A DNA stretch of 64,000 nucleotides from Streptomyces echinatus. GTDB lineage: Bacteria > Actinomycetota > Actinomycetes > Streptomycetales > Streptomycetaceae. The notes beneath the pieces are model-generated. The model was not told where the DNA came from. It worked only from the letters and a program-made list of their open reading frames with translations, and did not search any database. The translations under genes and the position numbers were made by a program. The DNA is taken from NCBI RefSeq assembly GCF_014203595.1, contig NZ_JACHJK010000003.1, forward strand, positions 372,001-436,000, written 5' to 3'. Below are positions 54,407-63,877 of the stretch, in pieces; the stretch's first letter is position 1, and each line of letters opens with the position of its first letter.

Positions 54407-55144
54407 CTACCGGTGCTCGGGATTCTCGTAGTCGTGGCGGCAGCCGGCGTCCCAGGCGGTGCGCTGGTTGCCGTAGGCGGGAATGCCTCCGAGATCCCTC
54501 AGCGCACGGGCCAGGTGCAGCAGGTTCCAGGTCATGAAGGTGGTGTTGCGGTTGGTGAAGTCGTTCTCCGGACCGCCCGAGCCCGGGTCGAGGTACGACG
54601 GGCCGGGGCCCGCCTCGCCGATCCATCCGGCGTCCGCCTGCGGCGGAATGGTGTACCCCAGGTGCTGCAGGCTGTAGAGGACGTTCATGGCACAGTGCTT
54701 GACCCCGTCCTCGTTGCCGGTGATCAGACAGCCGCCGACGCGGCCGTAGTAGGCGTACTGCCCCGCCTCGTTGAGCAGGCTGGAGCAGGCGTAGAGGCGT
54801 TCGACGACCCGCTTCATCACGGAGCTGTTGTCGCCCAGCCAGATGGGACCCGCCAGCACGAGGATGTCGGCCGCCATGACCTGCCGGTACAGCTCGGGCC
54901 AGGCGTCCGTCCGCCAGCCGTGCTCCCGCATGTCGGGCCACACACCGGTGGCGATGTCGTGGTCCACGGCCCGCACGACGTCGACGTGCACACCCTGCGC
55001 GTCCAGGATGGCGGTGCTGCGGTCGATCAGTCCCTGGGTGTTGCTCGTCTCCGGCGAGCGCTTCAGGGTGCAGTTGATCACCAGGGCGCGCAGGTCGTCG
55101 TAGTGGGCCGGTGGTGTGCCGGTGGTGGGCGGCGTAGCGGTCAA
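54407..55144 (-). CDS. flavodoxin-family NAD(P)H-dependent reductase
   Basis: A 245-aa flavodoxin-fold protein of the NADPH-dependent FMN reductase type. Landmarks: LRALVINCTLKRSPETSNTQ at the FMN phosphate loop, MAADILVLAGPIWLGDNSSVMKRVVERLYA, and GGCLITGNEDGVKHCAMNVLYSLQHLGY. It ends FRHDYENPEHR and has a Trp-rich C-terminal part. No partner gene. It converges on the broken AA10 gene. Confidence 0.9.
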   Translation of the reverse strand: MTATPPTTGTPPAHYDDLRALVINCTLKRSPETSNTQGLIDRSTAILDAQGVHVDVVRAVDHDIATGVWPDMREHGWRTDAWPELYRQVMAADILVLAGPIWLGDNSSVMKRVVERLYACSSLLNEAGQYAYYGRVGGCLITGNEDGVKHCAMNVLYSLQHLGYTIPPQADAGWIGEAGPGPSYLDPGSGGPENDFTNRNTTFMTWNLLHLARALRDLGGIPAYGNQRTAWDAGCRHDYENPEHR

Positions 55145-55322
55145 AGATCCTCCCTGAGCCCTGCCACCTCGGGTGCGCGGCGGCGCGTCGGTATCCGGAT
55201 CCAGCGTGCGGGCCGACCACGGCCGGCGCTACTCACGTGCACCCCTCGGGTCGGCATCCGGGACGGGGCGGGGCGGTGTCCCCGACCGGCCCGGTGCGGC
55301 ACGGTCGTGCATGCTGTGATGC

Positions 55323-56051
55323 ATGGCCACGATCCACCGCCGCCCCGACACCGTTCTCGTCGGTGCGCTGCTGGCGGGGGTCGGCGGATTCCTGGACGCC
55401 TACACGTTCATCCGGTACCACGTCTTCGCCAACCTCCAGTCGGGTAACGTCCTGCTGCTGTGTGTGGAGGCCACCGCCCGCCACTGGCAGCGAGCGCTCT
55501 CCCTGCTGGTCCCGATCGCGGCCTTCAGCACGGGCGTGCTGCTCGTGGAGGTGCTCGGCCTGCCCCGAGTGGAACGCCTCGTGCGACGGCCCCTGCGGAT
55601 CGTGCTCACACTGCAGATCACCGTCCTGGCCGTCATCGCCGCGTTGCCCGCCGACGCGCCCGAGAAGATCACCACCGTCGCGGTGTCCTTCGTGGCCGCG
55701 CTGCAGTTCTCCACCTTCACCACGCTGCGCGACGCCCCGTACACGACACTCGCGGAGAGCGGGAACCTCCAGAAATCCCTCGTCGCGGCACACCAGTGGG
55801 TGGCGACGAGGGATCCCGCGGCCGCTCGGCGCGCGGGACGCTACGGCCTCATCATCACCGCGTTCGTGAGCGGTGCGGTGCTCGGTGCGATCCTGACCCG
55901 TCTGGCCGGCACCCCCGCGGCCGGCGCGGCCGCCGCCCTGCTCACGGCCGTCCTCGTCCTGCTCATCCGCGAGACCCGACGGCTGCGACGCCAGGCGCCG
56001 GGCGCCGACGCGGGGGCGACGCCGCCGTCCGCTCCTCCGGCTGCCCACTGA
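55323..56051 (+). CDS. DUF1275 (YoaK) family membrane protein
   Basis: A 242-aa integral membrane protein with about six helices. The YoaK signature FLDAYTFIRYHVFANLQSGNVLLL is at the N-terminus, with QFSTFTTLRDAPYTTLAESGNLQK in the central loop region. Function of the family is unknown. It is tail-to-tail with a paralogue at 56164, an arrangement suggesting duplication with inversion or independent acquisition. The last 25 residues are Ala/Pro-rich. Confidence 0.88.
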   Translation: MATIHRRPDTVLVGALLAGVGGFLDAYTFIRYHVFANLQSGNVLLLCVEATARHWQRALSLLVPIAAFSTGVLLVEVLGLPRVERLVRRPLRIVLTLQITVLAVIAALPADAPEKITTVAVSFVAALQFSTFTTLRDAPYTTLAESGNLQKSLVAAHQWVATRDPAAARRAGRYGLIITAFVSGAVLGAILTRLAGTPAAGAAAALLTAVLVLLIRETRRLRRQAPGADAGATPPSAPPAAH

Positions 56052-56163
56052 CCGTCCGCTCACCGCGGCACGCCCGGGTGCGGAGCCGGCCGCGGCCGGC
56101 TCCGCAGTCCCCGCGACGGCCCGGTCCGCAGGCGCTCGCCGGGGTGAGCCGATGCGAGGGCGC

Positions 56164-56943
56164 TCAGCCCGCCTCGCCGGATCCGCCGGGCCTGCCCGGT
56201 CTGCGGGCCATGCGCTCGTCGTGGACGAACAGGCCCAGGCCCACCGTCAGCACGGCGCACGCGCCCCACACCGCGTGCACCCCCCAGCGGAACGTCATCC
56301 AGCCGCTGCAGAACGCCCCCACGAGAAACGCGAGGACCACGCAGGCGAACTGCCAGGACCGGCGCCTGGCCTCCCGGTCCTTGGCGACCACCGCCGCGTG
56401 CGCGTTCTGCATGGCCGCGCGGAGGTTTCCGGTGGTCATCGTGCTGTTGTAGACGGCATCGACGAGCGTGCGGAACGTCGACATCTGCACGGAGGCCATG
56501 AAGGCGACCAGCACGCTGACCAGCGCATCGGGCGCGCGGGCGGGAATCAGGCCGACCACCGCCAGCACCACGATCTCCAGGGCCATGGCCACACACGCCG
56601 GCCGGCGCAGCACCGCCGCCACCCTGGGCCGCCGGAGCGTCTCGGCCACCAGCACCCCCGCCAGAAAGGCGACAACCGGGGGAACATGGCCCAGCGCCTG
56701 CCACCAGTGCCGCTGAGCGGCCGCCACCCCCAGCAACACCACGTTGCCGCTCTGCGCGCTGGCGAACACTCCTCCTCGGCTGATGAACGTGTACGCGTCC
56801 AGGCCGCCCCCGACCATCGCCAGCAGCACGCCCAACCGCACCGACCGGTCCGTCGCCGGCACGCCCGCCCCCGTCCCAGGACCGTCCGCGGGCACCGGGC
56901 CCCGCCGTGGAACGCCCCTGGGCTGCGGCGTGGCATCCGACAT
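56164..56943 (-). CDS. DUF1275 (YoaK) family membrane protein
   Basis: A 259-aa paralogue of the preceding protein, with GGGLDAYTFISRGGVFASAQSGNVVLLG and VQMSTFRTLVDAVYNSTMTTGNLRAAMQNAHAA as family motifs, and five to six helices. ATG 56943 (MSDATPQPRG) gives a short disordered cytoplasmic start. The frame is open to 57210, but that part is arginine-rich. It faces the first DUF1275 gene with 112 bases between stops. Confidence 0.88.
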   Translation of the reverse strand: MSDATPQPRGVPRRGPVPADGPGTGAGVPATDRSVRLGVLLAMVGGGLDAYTFISRGGVFASAQSGNVVLLGVAAAQRHWWQALGHVPPVVAFLAGVLVAETLRRPRVAAVLRRPACVAMALEIVVLAVVGLIPARAPDALVSVLVAFMASVQMSTFRTLVDAVYNSTMTTGNLRAAMQNAHAAVVAKDREARRRSWQFACVVLAFLVGAFCSGWMTFRWGVHAVWGACAVLTVGLGLFVHDERMARRPGRPGGSGEAG

Positions 56944-57481
56944 GCCCTTCACACCTTTCACGACTGCCCGCACCGCCGCACGGTGCCGTCCGGCGGCTCC
57001 GGCCTCGCACCGGCGGCTGTCCGGCGCCACCGCCGGGCAAGCCGGGCGGCCCGGGGGAACCGCTCTTCCGCCAGTTCGCCGCGGCGGGAGACGACGGGCA
57101 GGTCGTTCGCTCGCCTCTCGGCGCGGACGTCGACACACCCGGCGCGACAGCTGCGTATGTGTCCAGATGCTCTCGATCATCCCCCACACCTCAGGCCGGT
57201 GCACGGTCATGCACGAGGAGGGCGAAAGGGCAGGGGGCCCGCAGGCCGTGGGCCCGCCTCGTGAGCGGGGCGGCCGCGCGCCCGAAGCCGTACGTACGCG
57301 CGTGAGTCTGTGCGGCCGTACGCTTTCCCGCTCGGCCGCACCTCCCCACCCGGTCGCGCCGCGCGGATGACGAGGCGGTCATCCTCCCGGTCCTGCGGAC
57401 GGGGGATCCGCCGCGGCGAGCGACGTCCCTAGCGTCGTGTCGGCGACGGGCCCACGCCGCCGGTGGGAGAGCGAGAGTGTC

Positions 57482-57967
57482 ATGCACAGCGAACAGCACA
57501 GGAATCAGGGACGCGTCATCGCCGGCGTCGACGGTCCCAAAGGCAGCGTCGTGACGCTGCGGTGCGCGGCCGAGGAGGCCCGACGGCGTCACGCCGTGCT
57601 TCTGGCCGTCACGGTGTGGAGCCCCTTCGGCGGCGACACCGCCGAACGCGCGTTCCCCTGCCCCGAGCTGGACGCGACCCAGCAGGCATCGGCCCGGGCC
57701 ACGCTCGAAGCCGCCTGCGAACGGGCCGGCCTTCCCGAGCACCTGCACGTACAGCGCCGGGTGGAGAGAGGTCTGCTGGGACCGGTGCTGGTCCGCCTGG
57801 CCCACGGCCCGCAGGACCTGCTGGTGATCGGCCTGCGCCAGCTGCGGGCGGCCGCCTGGCTACGCTCCTCACCCGACCGGTACTGCCTGCGGCACGCAGC
57901 TGCTCCCGTCCTCGTCGTCCCTCCCGACTGGACACCGGGTGCCGCCGGGGCTGCGCCGGCGCTCTGA
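57482..57967 (+). CDS. universal stress protein-like, divergent
   Basis: A 161-aa USP-fold protein. The opening VIAGVDGPKGSVVTLRCAAEEARRR and the RRVERGLLGPVLVRLAHGPQDLLVIG strand are family-like, but the ATP-binding G-x2-G-x9-G(S/T) motif is degraded (VIGLRQLRAAAWLRSSPDRYCLRHA), so it probably does not bind ATP in the usual way. It lies 189 bases upstream of the SpoIIE-type regulator gene in the same direction and may be co-regulated. Confidence 0.82.
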   Translation: MHSEQHRNQGRVIAGVDGPKGSVVTLRCAAEEARRRHAVLLAVTVWSPFGGDTAERAFPCPELDATQQASARATLEAACERAGLPEHLHVQRRVERGLLGPVLVRLAHGPQDLLVIGLRQLRAAAWLRSSPDRYCLRHAAAPVLVVPPDWTPGAAGAAPAL

Positions 57968-58156
57968 AGGACCCACTCGAAGTGGTGGACGCCCGGTGAT
58001 GGGCCACGGGGTTCCGATGCCGTCCGCACAGGAGGAGGGCCGCCGCCGGGCCGTCGGGGCGGATGCGACCGTGTGCCGCCGGAGAGAGCATGGAAAACGT
58101 GCCTGACCTCCAGCCTCACCCCTGTCTCAGACGGGTTCTCGAGATGGGACACGGTC

Positions 58157-60364
58157 ATGACAGACCAGACGGACACCTACACCACCCTGCATCGCGACAC
58201 CGCACTCGCCGACACCCTGCAGGAAGTGATCGAACAGCTCGGAGCGAACACGGGCCTGGCCTACCTGCTCGCCGATGACGACCGCACCCTGCGCAGCGTG
58301 ATCATCGGCGGAGCCCAGCCGGCGATCTACGTCATGCCCGAACGCGTCGGCACCGACGCCCCCTACGCCACAGCCGCCGCGTTCCGCACCGGAGAGATGA
58401 CCACGGCGGGGTTCCCCATCCCCCACCCTCCCGGCCTGAAGTTCGCCAGCCGCATCCCCTTCCCGTACTCCGTCGTCGCCCTGCCCATCGACACCGAACA
58501 CGGCCGGCTCGGAGTCGTCACCTTCGTCTGGGTCCCGCCCCGTACCCACTTCCTCAGCACCCGCGAAGTGGCCTGGCTGAAGGACACGACCGAAGACCTG
58601 GGCCGGATCCTGGGAGCCCTGGCGGACAGAGCGGTCGGCATGCGCCCCGGCACCAAACCGGCCCTGCTGCCGCTGTACCGGCGCGGGCCACGCCCGGCGG
58701 GGACCGTCGACAGCCGTTGGGGGCTGCCGGGGCATCCCGGCTCCACGGAAGTCAGTTTCATGTACCAGATCCACCAGCTGGCCGCCGAGCTGAACGAGGC
58801 CACCAGCGTCAGCGACGTCACGGCCGTCGTCCGGCAACGCGTCATGACCCCTTTCGGGGCCACCGCGTTCCTCGTCCACGTCCTCAAGGACGGCCGGCTG
58901 TGGGTGGCCGGACACAGCGACTACCCCACCGTCGCCCTGCGCCTCCTCCACGGTGCCGCGGCCACCGCCCACCGTGCCGACGCCGACGCCCTGCTCACCC
59001 GCACCCCTTTGTATTTCGCGGACCGTTCCGCCCTTCTGCGCACCTATCCGCACGCCGTCGACGACGGCCTCGAGGCCACCGCGTATCTGCCGATCACCTC
59101 GCATCAGCAGCCCTTGGGCGTGTGCACCCTCGGGTTCCCGCAGCGTCGCGTCTTCAGCTCGGAAGAACAGGCCGTGGTGATGCTGATGATGGATCTCATC
59201 GGCCCTGCCCTCGAACGCGCCACGCTCACCGAGAGCACCCGGCAACTCGCCGAGAAGCTCCAGAAGAAGCTGCTGCCTCGCGACCTCGTCGAAGTCCCCG
59301 GCATGACCACCACCGCGCGCTACGTCCCGGCCTCCTCCACCGCGGGGCTGGGCGGCGACTGGTACGACATGATTCCGCTGCCCGGCTGCCGCATCGCGCT
59401 CGTCGTCGGCGACGTGGAGGGCCACAGCATCGAAAGCAGCGTCGTCATGGGCCAGCTCAGGAGCGCCGTGCGTGCCTATGCCACCGAGGGCCACTCCCCC
59501 GGCACCGTGCTCAGCCGCGCCAACCGCCTGCTGAACGAACTCGACACGGACCTCATGGCCACCTGCTGCCTCATCGACTTCGACACCACCACGGGCACCG
59601 CCGAAACGGCCCTCGCCGGCCACCCGACGCCTCTCTTCCGCACCAGCGACGGCACCGTCATCACCCCCCGTCTTCCCGCCGGCCTCCCCCTCGGCATCAG
59701 CCCGGACACCCACTACACCACCACCGACATCCCCCTCACCCCGGGCGCCACCCTCTTCCTCTACACCAACGGGCTCACCGCCACGCCCGACACGGACAGC
59801 ACCGACGCCGACGCCGGTGGCTGGACGCACAGCCTCCTGTCACCGGCGCCGCCGAGCATCGATGAGCTCGCGGACCAGTTGATCCAACAAGCATCGGTCC
59901 ACACGGCGCACCACGACGACGTCGCTCTCCTCATCGCCCATTACGAAGGCCCCGTGCCCGGTCCCAACCGCCGCATCACGCGCATGACCTTCCACCGTCA
60001 CGACCTCAAAGCCGTCAAGACCGCGCGCCAGTTCATCACCGACAGCCTGCACACCTGGGGACTCGACGACCTCATCGACAGCACCCGGCTCGTGACCTCC
60101 GAAATCGTCACCAACGCCCTCATCCACGCGGACAGCGACGTCGACCTCCGCCTGCGTGAATACCCCGACCACCTCCGGCTGGAAGTACGCGACACCGACC
60201 CCACCCCGCCCATCCCCACCGCGATCACCCTCACCACCGAGACCAGCCAGCACACCGAACACGGCCGAGGCCTCCACATCGTCGACGCCCTCTCCACCGG
60301 ATGGGGCAACAGCCCCACCGGCCGCGGCAAGACCATCTGGGTCGACATCTACAACAACCCCTGA
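58157..60364 (+). CDS. GAF-SpoIIE(PP2C)-HATPase regulatory protein
   Basis: A 735-aa regulator for a partner-switching pathway. Two GAF-like sensor domains (about 10-190 and 205-370) are followed by a SpoIIE/PP2C phosphatase domain (about 385-610) with GGDWYDMIPL, VVGDVEGHSIESSVVMGQLR and DDVALLIAH, then a HATPase_c anti-sigma-kinase-like domain (about 620-735) with VTSEIVTNALIHA and GRGLHIVDALS. It would dephosphorylate an anti-anti-sigma factor. The usual metal-binding YTDGL is YTNGL here (N538). ATG 58157 follows GATGGGACA. Confidence 0.9.
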   Translation: MTDQTDTYTTLHRDTALADTLQEVIEQLGANTGLAYLLADDDRTLRSVIIGGAQPAIYVMPERVGTDAPYATAAAFRTGEMTTAGFPIPHPPGLKFASRIPFPYSVVALPIDTEHGRLGVVTFVWVPPRTHFLSTREVAWLKDTTEDLGRILGALADRAVGMRPGTKPALLPLYRRGPRPAGTVDSRWGLPGHPGSTEVSFMYQIHQLAAELNEATSVSDVTAVVRQRVMTPFGATAFLVHVLKDGRLWVAGHSDYPTVALRLLHGAAATAHRADADALLTRTPLYFADRSALLRTYPHAVDDGLEATAYLPITSHQQPLGVCTLGFPQRRVFSSEEQAVVMLMMDLIGPALERATLTESTRQLAEKLQKKLLPRDLVEVPGMTTTARYVPASSTAGLGGDWYDMIPLPGCRIALVVGDVEGHSIESSVVMGQLRSAVRAYATEGHSPGTVLSRANRLLNELDTDLMATCCLIDFDTTTGTAETALAGHPTPLFRTSDGTVITPRLPAGLPLGISPDTHYTTTDIPLTPGATLFLYTNGLTATPDTDSTDADAGGWTHSLLSPAPPSIDELADQLIQQASVHTAHHDDVALLIAHYEGPVPGPNRRITRMTFHRHDLKAVKTARQFITDSLHTWGLDDLIDSTRLVTSEIVTNALIHADSDVDLRLREYPDHLRLEVRDTDPTPPIPTAITLTTETSQHTEHGRGLHIVDALSTGWGNSPTGRGKTIWVDIYNNP

Positions 60365-60539
60365 GCCGACCACCCCGACCCGCCTGGCTCCTGGCCCGGC
60401 GGCACAGTGCATGGGGTCCGGGTTCGTTGAGGGGGTCGGATCGGGCGTAGTAGATTTCGGGGGGAGGCGCAGGAGTGCCTGCCCCGGACGAGATGTGCGC
60501 CGTACCCGGTCCGACAAGACGACGCTCGCGGGAGGCGTC

Positions 60540-61421
60540 ATGGGCGTGCACGGGCAGTGGATCGACTTCGGGTCCGAGGCACCGGTGCACCGGGCCCTGG
60601 ATGTGGACTGGATCCATGGCTCGCCGTCGGCGAAGCACAACACCGATCCCGACATCCAGGTGCACGCGTACGACGAACACACATTCATCCTGCGCCAGAA
60701 CAAGGCCATCAACTACGAGGCGCCGTTCCTCTTCCTGGTCTTCGGCAACACACGTGCCGTGCTCATCGACACCGGAGCCACCGAGTCGGCCGAGTTCTTC
60801 CCGCTGCGCCGAGTGGTCGACGAAGTCGTCGGACGCTGGCTGGCCGCCCATCCGCGCGACGACTACGGCTTGCTGGTGCTGCACACCCACGCTCACCGCG
60901 ACCACATCTCGGGCGACGCGCAGTTCGCCGACCGCCCGGGCACCACGGTGGTGGGGGCGGATCTGGACAGTGCCTGGGCGTACTTCGGCTTCGCCGACGA
61001 AGCCGACCGGGTCGCCCGGGTCGATCTCGGCGGCCGGGTGCTGGAGTGCCTGGCCACGCCGGGCCACCACAAGGCCGCCGTCACGTACTACGACCGGCAC
61101 ACCGGATTCCTGCTCACCGGTGACACGGTGTATCCCGGGCGGCTGTACGTGGAGGACTGGGCCGCCTTCGGCCGGACGGTCGACCGCTTGATCGCGTTCG
61201 CCGGCACCCGGCCGGTCACCCATGTCCTGGGCTGCCACATCGAGATGACCACCCAGTCCGGCGTCGACTATCCGGTCCGCACCACCTACCAGCCGGACGA
61301 GCCGCCCCTGGAGATGACCGTCGACCACCTGCGCGACATCCGCGCGGCCATCGACGAGATCGGCACCCGCCCCGGACGCCATCCCTACCCGGGGTTCGTC
61401 ATCTGCCGCGAGGACGACTGA
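60540..61421 (+). CDS. metallo-beta-lactamase-fold hydrolase
   Basis: A 293-aa MBL-fold protein. The zinc motif HTHAHRDH is at about 115-122 (HxHxDH type), LATPGHHKAAVTYYD follows with the next His, LTGDTVYPG gives the bridging Asp, and a final His lies in VLGCHIEM. This is the layout of glyoxalase II/Zn-hydrolase-like members rather than true beta-lactamases. GGGAGGC precedes ATG 60540. The TetR gene after it may control it. Confidence 0.9.
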   Translation: MGVHGQWIDFGSEAPVHRALDVDWIHGSPSAKHNTDPDIQVHAYDEHTFILRQNKAINYEAPFLFLVFGNTRAVLIDTGATESAEFFPLRRVVDEVVGRWLAAHPRDDYGLLVLHTHAHRDHISGDAQFADRPGTTVVGADLDSAWAYFGFADEADRVARVDLGGRVLECLATPGHHKAAVTYYDRHTGFLLTGDTVYPGRLYVEDWAAFGRTVDRLIAFAGTRPVTHVLGCHIEMTTQSGVDYPVRTTYQPDEPPLEMTVDHLRDIRAAIDEIGTRPGRHPYPGFVICREDD

Positions 61422-61463
61422 GCGGAGGACGACTGAGCAGGCCCGGCCCTGTCGCCCCTGGGG

Positions 61464-61479
61464 TACGATCGACCGTATG
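61464..61479 (+). promoter_or_regulatory. probable leaderless start of the TetR gene
   Basis: TACGAT (61464-61469) fits a -10 element with the ATG at 61477 seven bases downstream and no ribosome-binding site between, as in leaderless actinobacterial mRNAs. TACG...CGTA (61464-61477) is also a small inverted repeat that could be the TetR operator. Confidence 0.45.
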
Positions 61480-62094
61480 GGTAGTGCCATGGCAGATGTC
61501 ACCGACAAACGTCTCCTGCGCGGCGCCCGGACGCGGAAGACCGTACTGGAGCGGGCGGTCGACATCGCCTCGCTCGACGGTCTCGAAGGAGTCAGTTTCG
61601 GCCGTCTGGCCACGGACACCGGGCACAGCAAGGCGGGCATCCAGACGCTCTTCAAGACGAAGGAAGCGTTGCAGCTCGCGGTCGTGGACTTCGCCCGCGA
61701 GATGTTCATCGACAACGTCGTCCGGCCGGCCAGGTCCGCGCCGCGCGGCGTCGCCCGTCTGCGCGCGCTGCTCGACGAGTGGGTCGTCTACGCCTCGACC
61801 CCGCTGTTCGCGGGCGGCTGCTTCCGAGCCGCGAACCTCGCCGAGTTCGACGGCAAGCCCGGTCCCGTCCATGACGCGCTCTTCCGCGATCAGCGGGAAT
61901 GGCTCGAAGTCATCGCCGGCGAACTGCGGCACGCCGTGGACAGCGGTGAGATAGCGGACCTGGACATCGACCTCGCCGTCTTCCAGATCGACGCGGTGCT
62001 GTGCGCCGCCAACACGGCTCTACGGCTCGGGGACGACAGCGCGGTGAGCAAGGTACGCCGCATCGTCGAGGGCCTGCTGGCCGCCCCGCGATGA
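61477..62094 (+). CDS. TetR/AcrR family regulator
   Basis: A 205-aa repressor. The HTH (about 20-60) reads TVLERAVDIASLDGLEGVSFGRLATDTGHSKAGIQTLFKTK, and the C-terminal domain (about 80-200) contains GGCFRAANLAEFDGKPGPV, of the TetR_C_16/YxaF-like sort. It starts 55 bases after the MBL-fold gene and may regulate it, although the start looks leaderless with its own promoter. It is followed by a strong hairpin. Confidence 0.9.
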   Translation: MGSAMADVTDKRLLRGARTRKTVLERAVDIASLDGLEGVSFGRLATDTGHSKAGIQTLFKTKEALQLAVVDFAREMFIDNVVRPARSAPRGVARLRALLDEWVVYASTPLFAGGCFRAANLAEFDGKPGPVHDALFRDQREWLEVIAGELRHAVDSGEIADLDIDLAVFQIDAVLCAANTALRLGDDSAVSKVRRIVEGLLAAPR

Positions 62095-62102
62095 CCGGCC
62101 GG

Positions 62103-62148
62103 TGACAGGAGAATGCGGTGGGCCTCGGTCCACCGCATCGTCCTGTCA
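62103..62148. terminator. bidirectional hairpin terminator
   Basis: TGACAGGA and GCGGTGG pair with CCACCGC and TCCTGTCA around an 8-base loop (GCCTCGGT), a stem of about 18 bp with one internal mismatch, nine bases after the TetR stop and 109 before the end of the convergent sigma factor gene. It probably ends transcription from both sides. Confidence 0.75.
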
Positions 62149-62256
62149 GGTCACTTGGCCGGCTTCGCCGGGCCCGGGGGCCCCGGAGCGGATCGCCGCC
62201 CCGTGGCCGCTGCCCCGGGCTGCCGGAGAGCCAGTCGGCCTACACCGGCTCGAAGG

Positions 62257-63180
62257 TCACTTCGTCTGCCTGCGGGCCTGCCTCACCTCGCGGTCGACAG
62301 CCCAGGCGTCGGCGACCGGCCCGAGGTGGCCGAGCTTGTCGGGATTGATCACCGAGCGAATGGTCTCGATCTGCCCGTCGAGCGTTTCGAGGACCAGGAT
62401 GTGGAGCACCTTGCCGTCCCGGTCCTGGAAGACCGCACCGGGCTGCCCGTTGATCTCGCGCGGCCGGAAGGTCACGCCGACCCGGGCCATGAGGGGGTAG
62501 ACGGAGGCGAGCAGCCGGGCCACGTTGTCGGTGCCGGTGATGGCCCTGGCGAGCTGCGGGGCCTTGCCGCCGCCGTCCCCGACCATCTGGACGTCGGCTG
62601 CCAGCAGCTTCCGCAGCCCGCCCACGTCACCGTCCTTCAGGGCGTCGAAGAACCGGGTCGCCAGCTCCTGCCGCTCCTGACGGTCCGCCTCGAAGCGCGG
62701 CCGCCCGGCCCGCATGTGCTGCCGCGCCCGTACCAGCAGTTGCCGGCACGCCGCCTCCGACCGTCCCACCGCCGCGGCGACGTCGTCGAATCCGAAGCCG
62801 AAGACCTCCCGCAGCACGAACACCGACCGCTCCAGCGGGCTGAGCCGCTCCAGCAGGAGCAGCGCCGCCATCGACACCGAGTCGGCCAGCTCCGCCGAAC
62901 GCGCCGGATCCTGGTAGGGATCACTGAGCAGCGGCTCGGGGAACCAAGGGCCCACGTACTCCTCCCGCCTCACCCGCGCGGAGCGCAGCACGTCGATCGC
63001 GATCCGCGTCACCGTGGCCGACAGGAACGCCTTGGCCGACGCGACCTGGGTGGTCGAGCCGTCGTAGCGCAGCCACGTCTCCTGCACCGCGTCCTCGGCC
63101 TCACCCACGCTGCCCAGAATGCGGTAGGCGATCGAGAACAGCAGCGGCCGCAACTCCTCGAACTCCTCGACCTTGTTCAC
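62257..63180 (-). CDS. sigJ-like: ECF41-family RNA polymerase sigma factor
   Basis: A 307-aa extracytoplasmic-function sigma factor with a C-terminal SnoaL-like extension, the hallmark of ECF41 (SigJ). Sigma2 (about 5-75) has LLFSIAYRILGSVGEAEDAVQETWLR, sigma4 (about 110-165) has LSPLERSVFVLREVFGFGFDDVAAAVGRSEAACRQLLVRAR, and the extension (about 180-300) contains LRKLLAADVQMVGDGGGKAP and the family motif VINPDKL. GTG 63180 is chosen because GGGAGGGG lies upstream. It precedes a carboxymuconolactone decarboxylase gene, its standard partner. Confidence 0.93.
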   Translation of the reverse strand: MNKVEEFEELRPLLFSIAYRILGSVGEAEDAVQETWLRYDGSTTQVASAKAFLSATVTRIAIDVLRSARVRREEYVGPWFPEPLLSDPYQDPARSAELADSVSMAALLLLERLSPLERSVFVLREVFGFGFDDVAAAVGRSEAACRQLLVRARQHMRAGRPRFEADRQERQELATRFFDALKDGDVGGLRKLLAADVQMVGDGGGKAPQLARAITGTDNVARLLASVYPLMARVGVTFRPREINGQPGAVFQDRDGKVLHILVLETLDGQIETIRSVINPDKLGHLGPVADAWAVDREVRQARRQTK

Positions 63181-63364
63181 GACGAATCCCCTCCCGTGTA
63201 CCTTTCCACTCCGGCCGCGGTCGCCGGCGCCCTCATCTTCGGTGATCACCGGGACCGAGGTCTCCCGGACCGCCGGTCGTCCGGACCGGCGGTGGGTCAC
63301 GTCGGCGCGACCGAGGCCGGGACCGGGGCCCGTGGCGGGTCCCCGGGCCCGGCGGTGATGCCGG

Positions 63365-63838
63365 TCAGTGGAACTGTCCGGGCTCGTAGTCGCCGGCCGG
63401 CTGCTGGGTGATGATGTTAAGCCGGTTCACCGAGTTCATGAAGGAGACCAGGATCACCAGGGCGGTGAGCTGTTCCTCGTCATAGTGCTTGGCGACGTTC
63501 TCCCACACCGCGTCGCTGACGCCCGTGGCCGCGTCCGCGACCCTGGTCCCTTCCTCCGCCAGTTCCAGCGCGGCACGTTCGGCCTCGGTGAAGACCGTGG
63601 CCTCCCGCCACGCCGCGACCAGGTTCAGCCGCACCGAGGTCTCGCCGGCAGCGGCGGCCTCCTTGGTGTGCATGTCGATGCAGGCGGCGCAGCCGTTGAT
63701 CTGGCTCACGCGCAGCGACACCAGTTCCTGCGTCGCGGCCGGCAGCGGTGAGTCCTTGAGCGTCCTGCCCGCCGACATGAAGTACTTCAGAGCCTTGCCG
63801 GCGGTCGGGCTGGCGAAGTAGTTCAGTCGCGCTTCCAT
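63365..63838 (-). CDS. carboxymuconolactone decarboxylase-family (AhpD-like) protein
   Basis: A 157-aa alkylhydroperoxidase D-like protein with the CxxC redox motif (C50-AA-C53, H57 in NGCAACIDMH), preceded by the typical LVSLRVSQINGC strand. CMD genes are the classic neighbours and targets of ECF41 sigma factors. GGAGG precedes ATG 63838, and an ECF41-type promoter lies 40-66 bases further upstream. It lies immediately upstream of the sigma factor gene on the same strand, so transcription through both is likely. Confidence 0.92.
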   Translation of the reverse strand: MEARLNYFASPTAGKALKYFMSAGRTLKDSPLPAATQELVSLRVSQINGCAACIDMHTKEAAAAGETSVRLNLVAAWREATVFTEAERAALELAEEGTRVADAATGVSDAVWENVAKHYDEEQLTALVILVSFMNSVNRLNIITQQPAGDYEPGQFH

Positions 63839-63877
63839 GATGTGCTCCTCCGTGGTCGTCGGTGGCTACACCCCTGG

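Noticed and set aside
62113-63411. A 432-codon plus-strand frame opposite the sigma factor
   Set aside because: Antisense of the ECF41 gene, whose sigma2, sigma4 and SnoaL-like parts are unmistakable.
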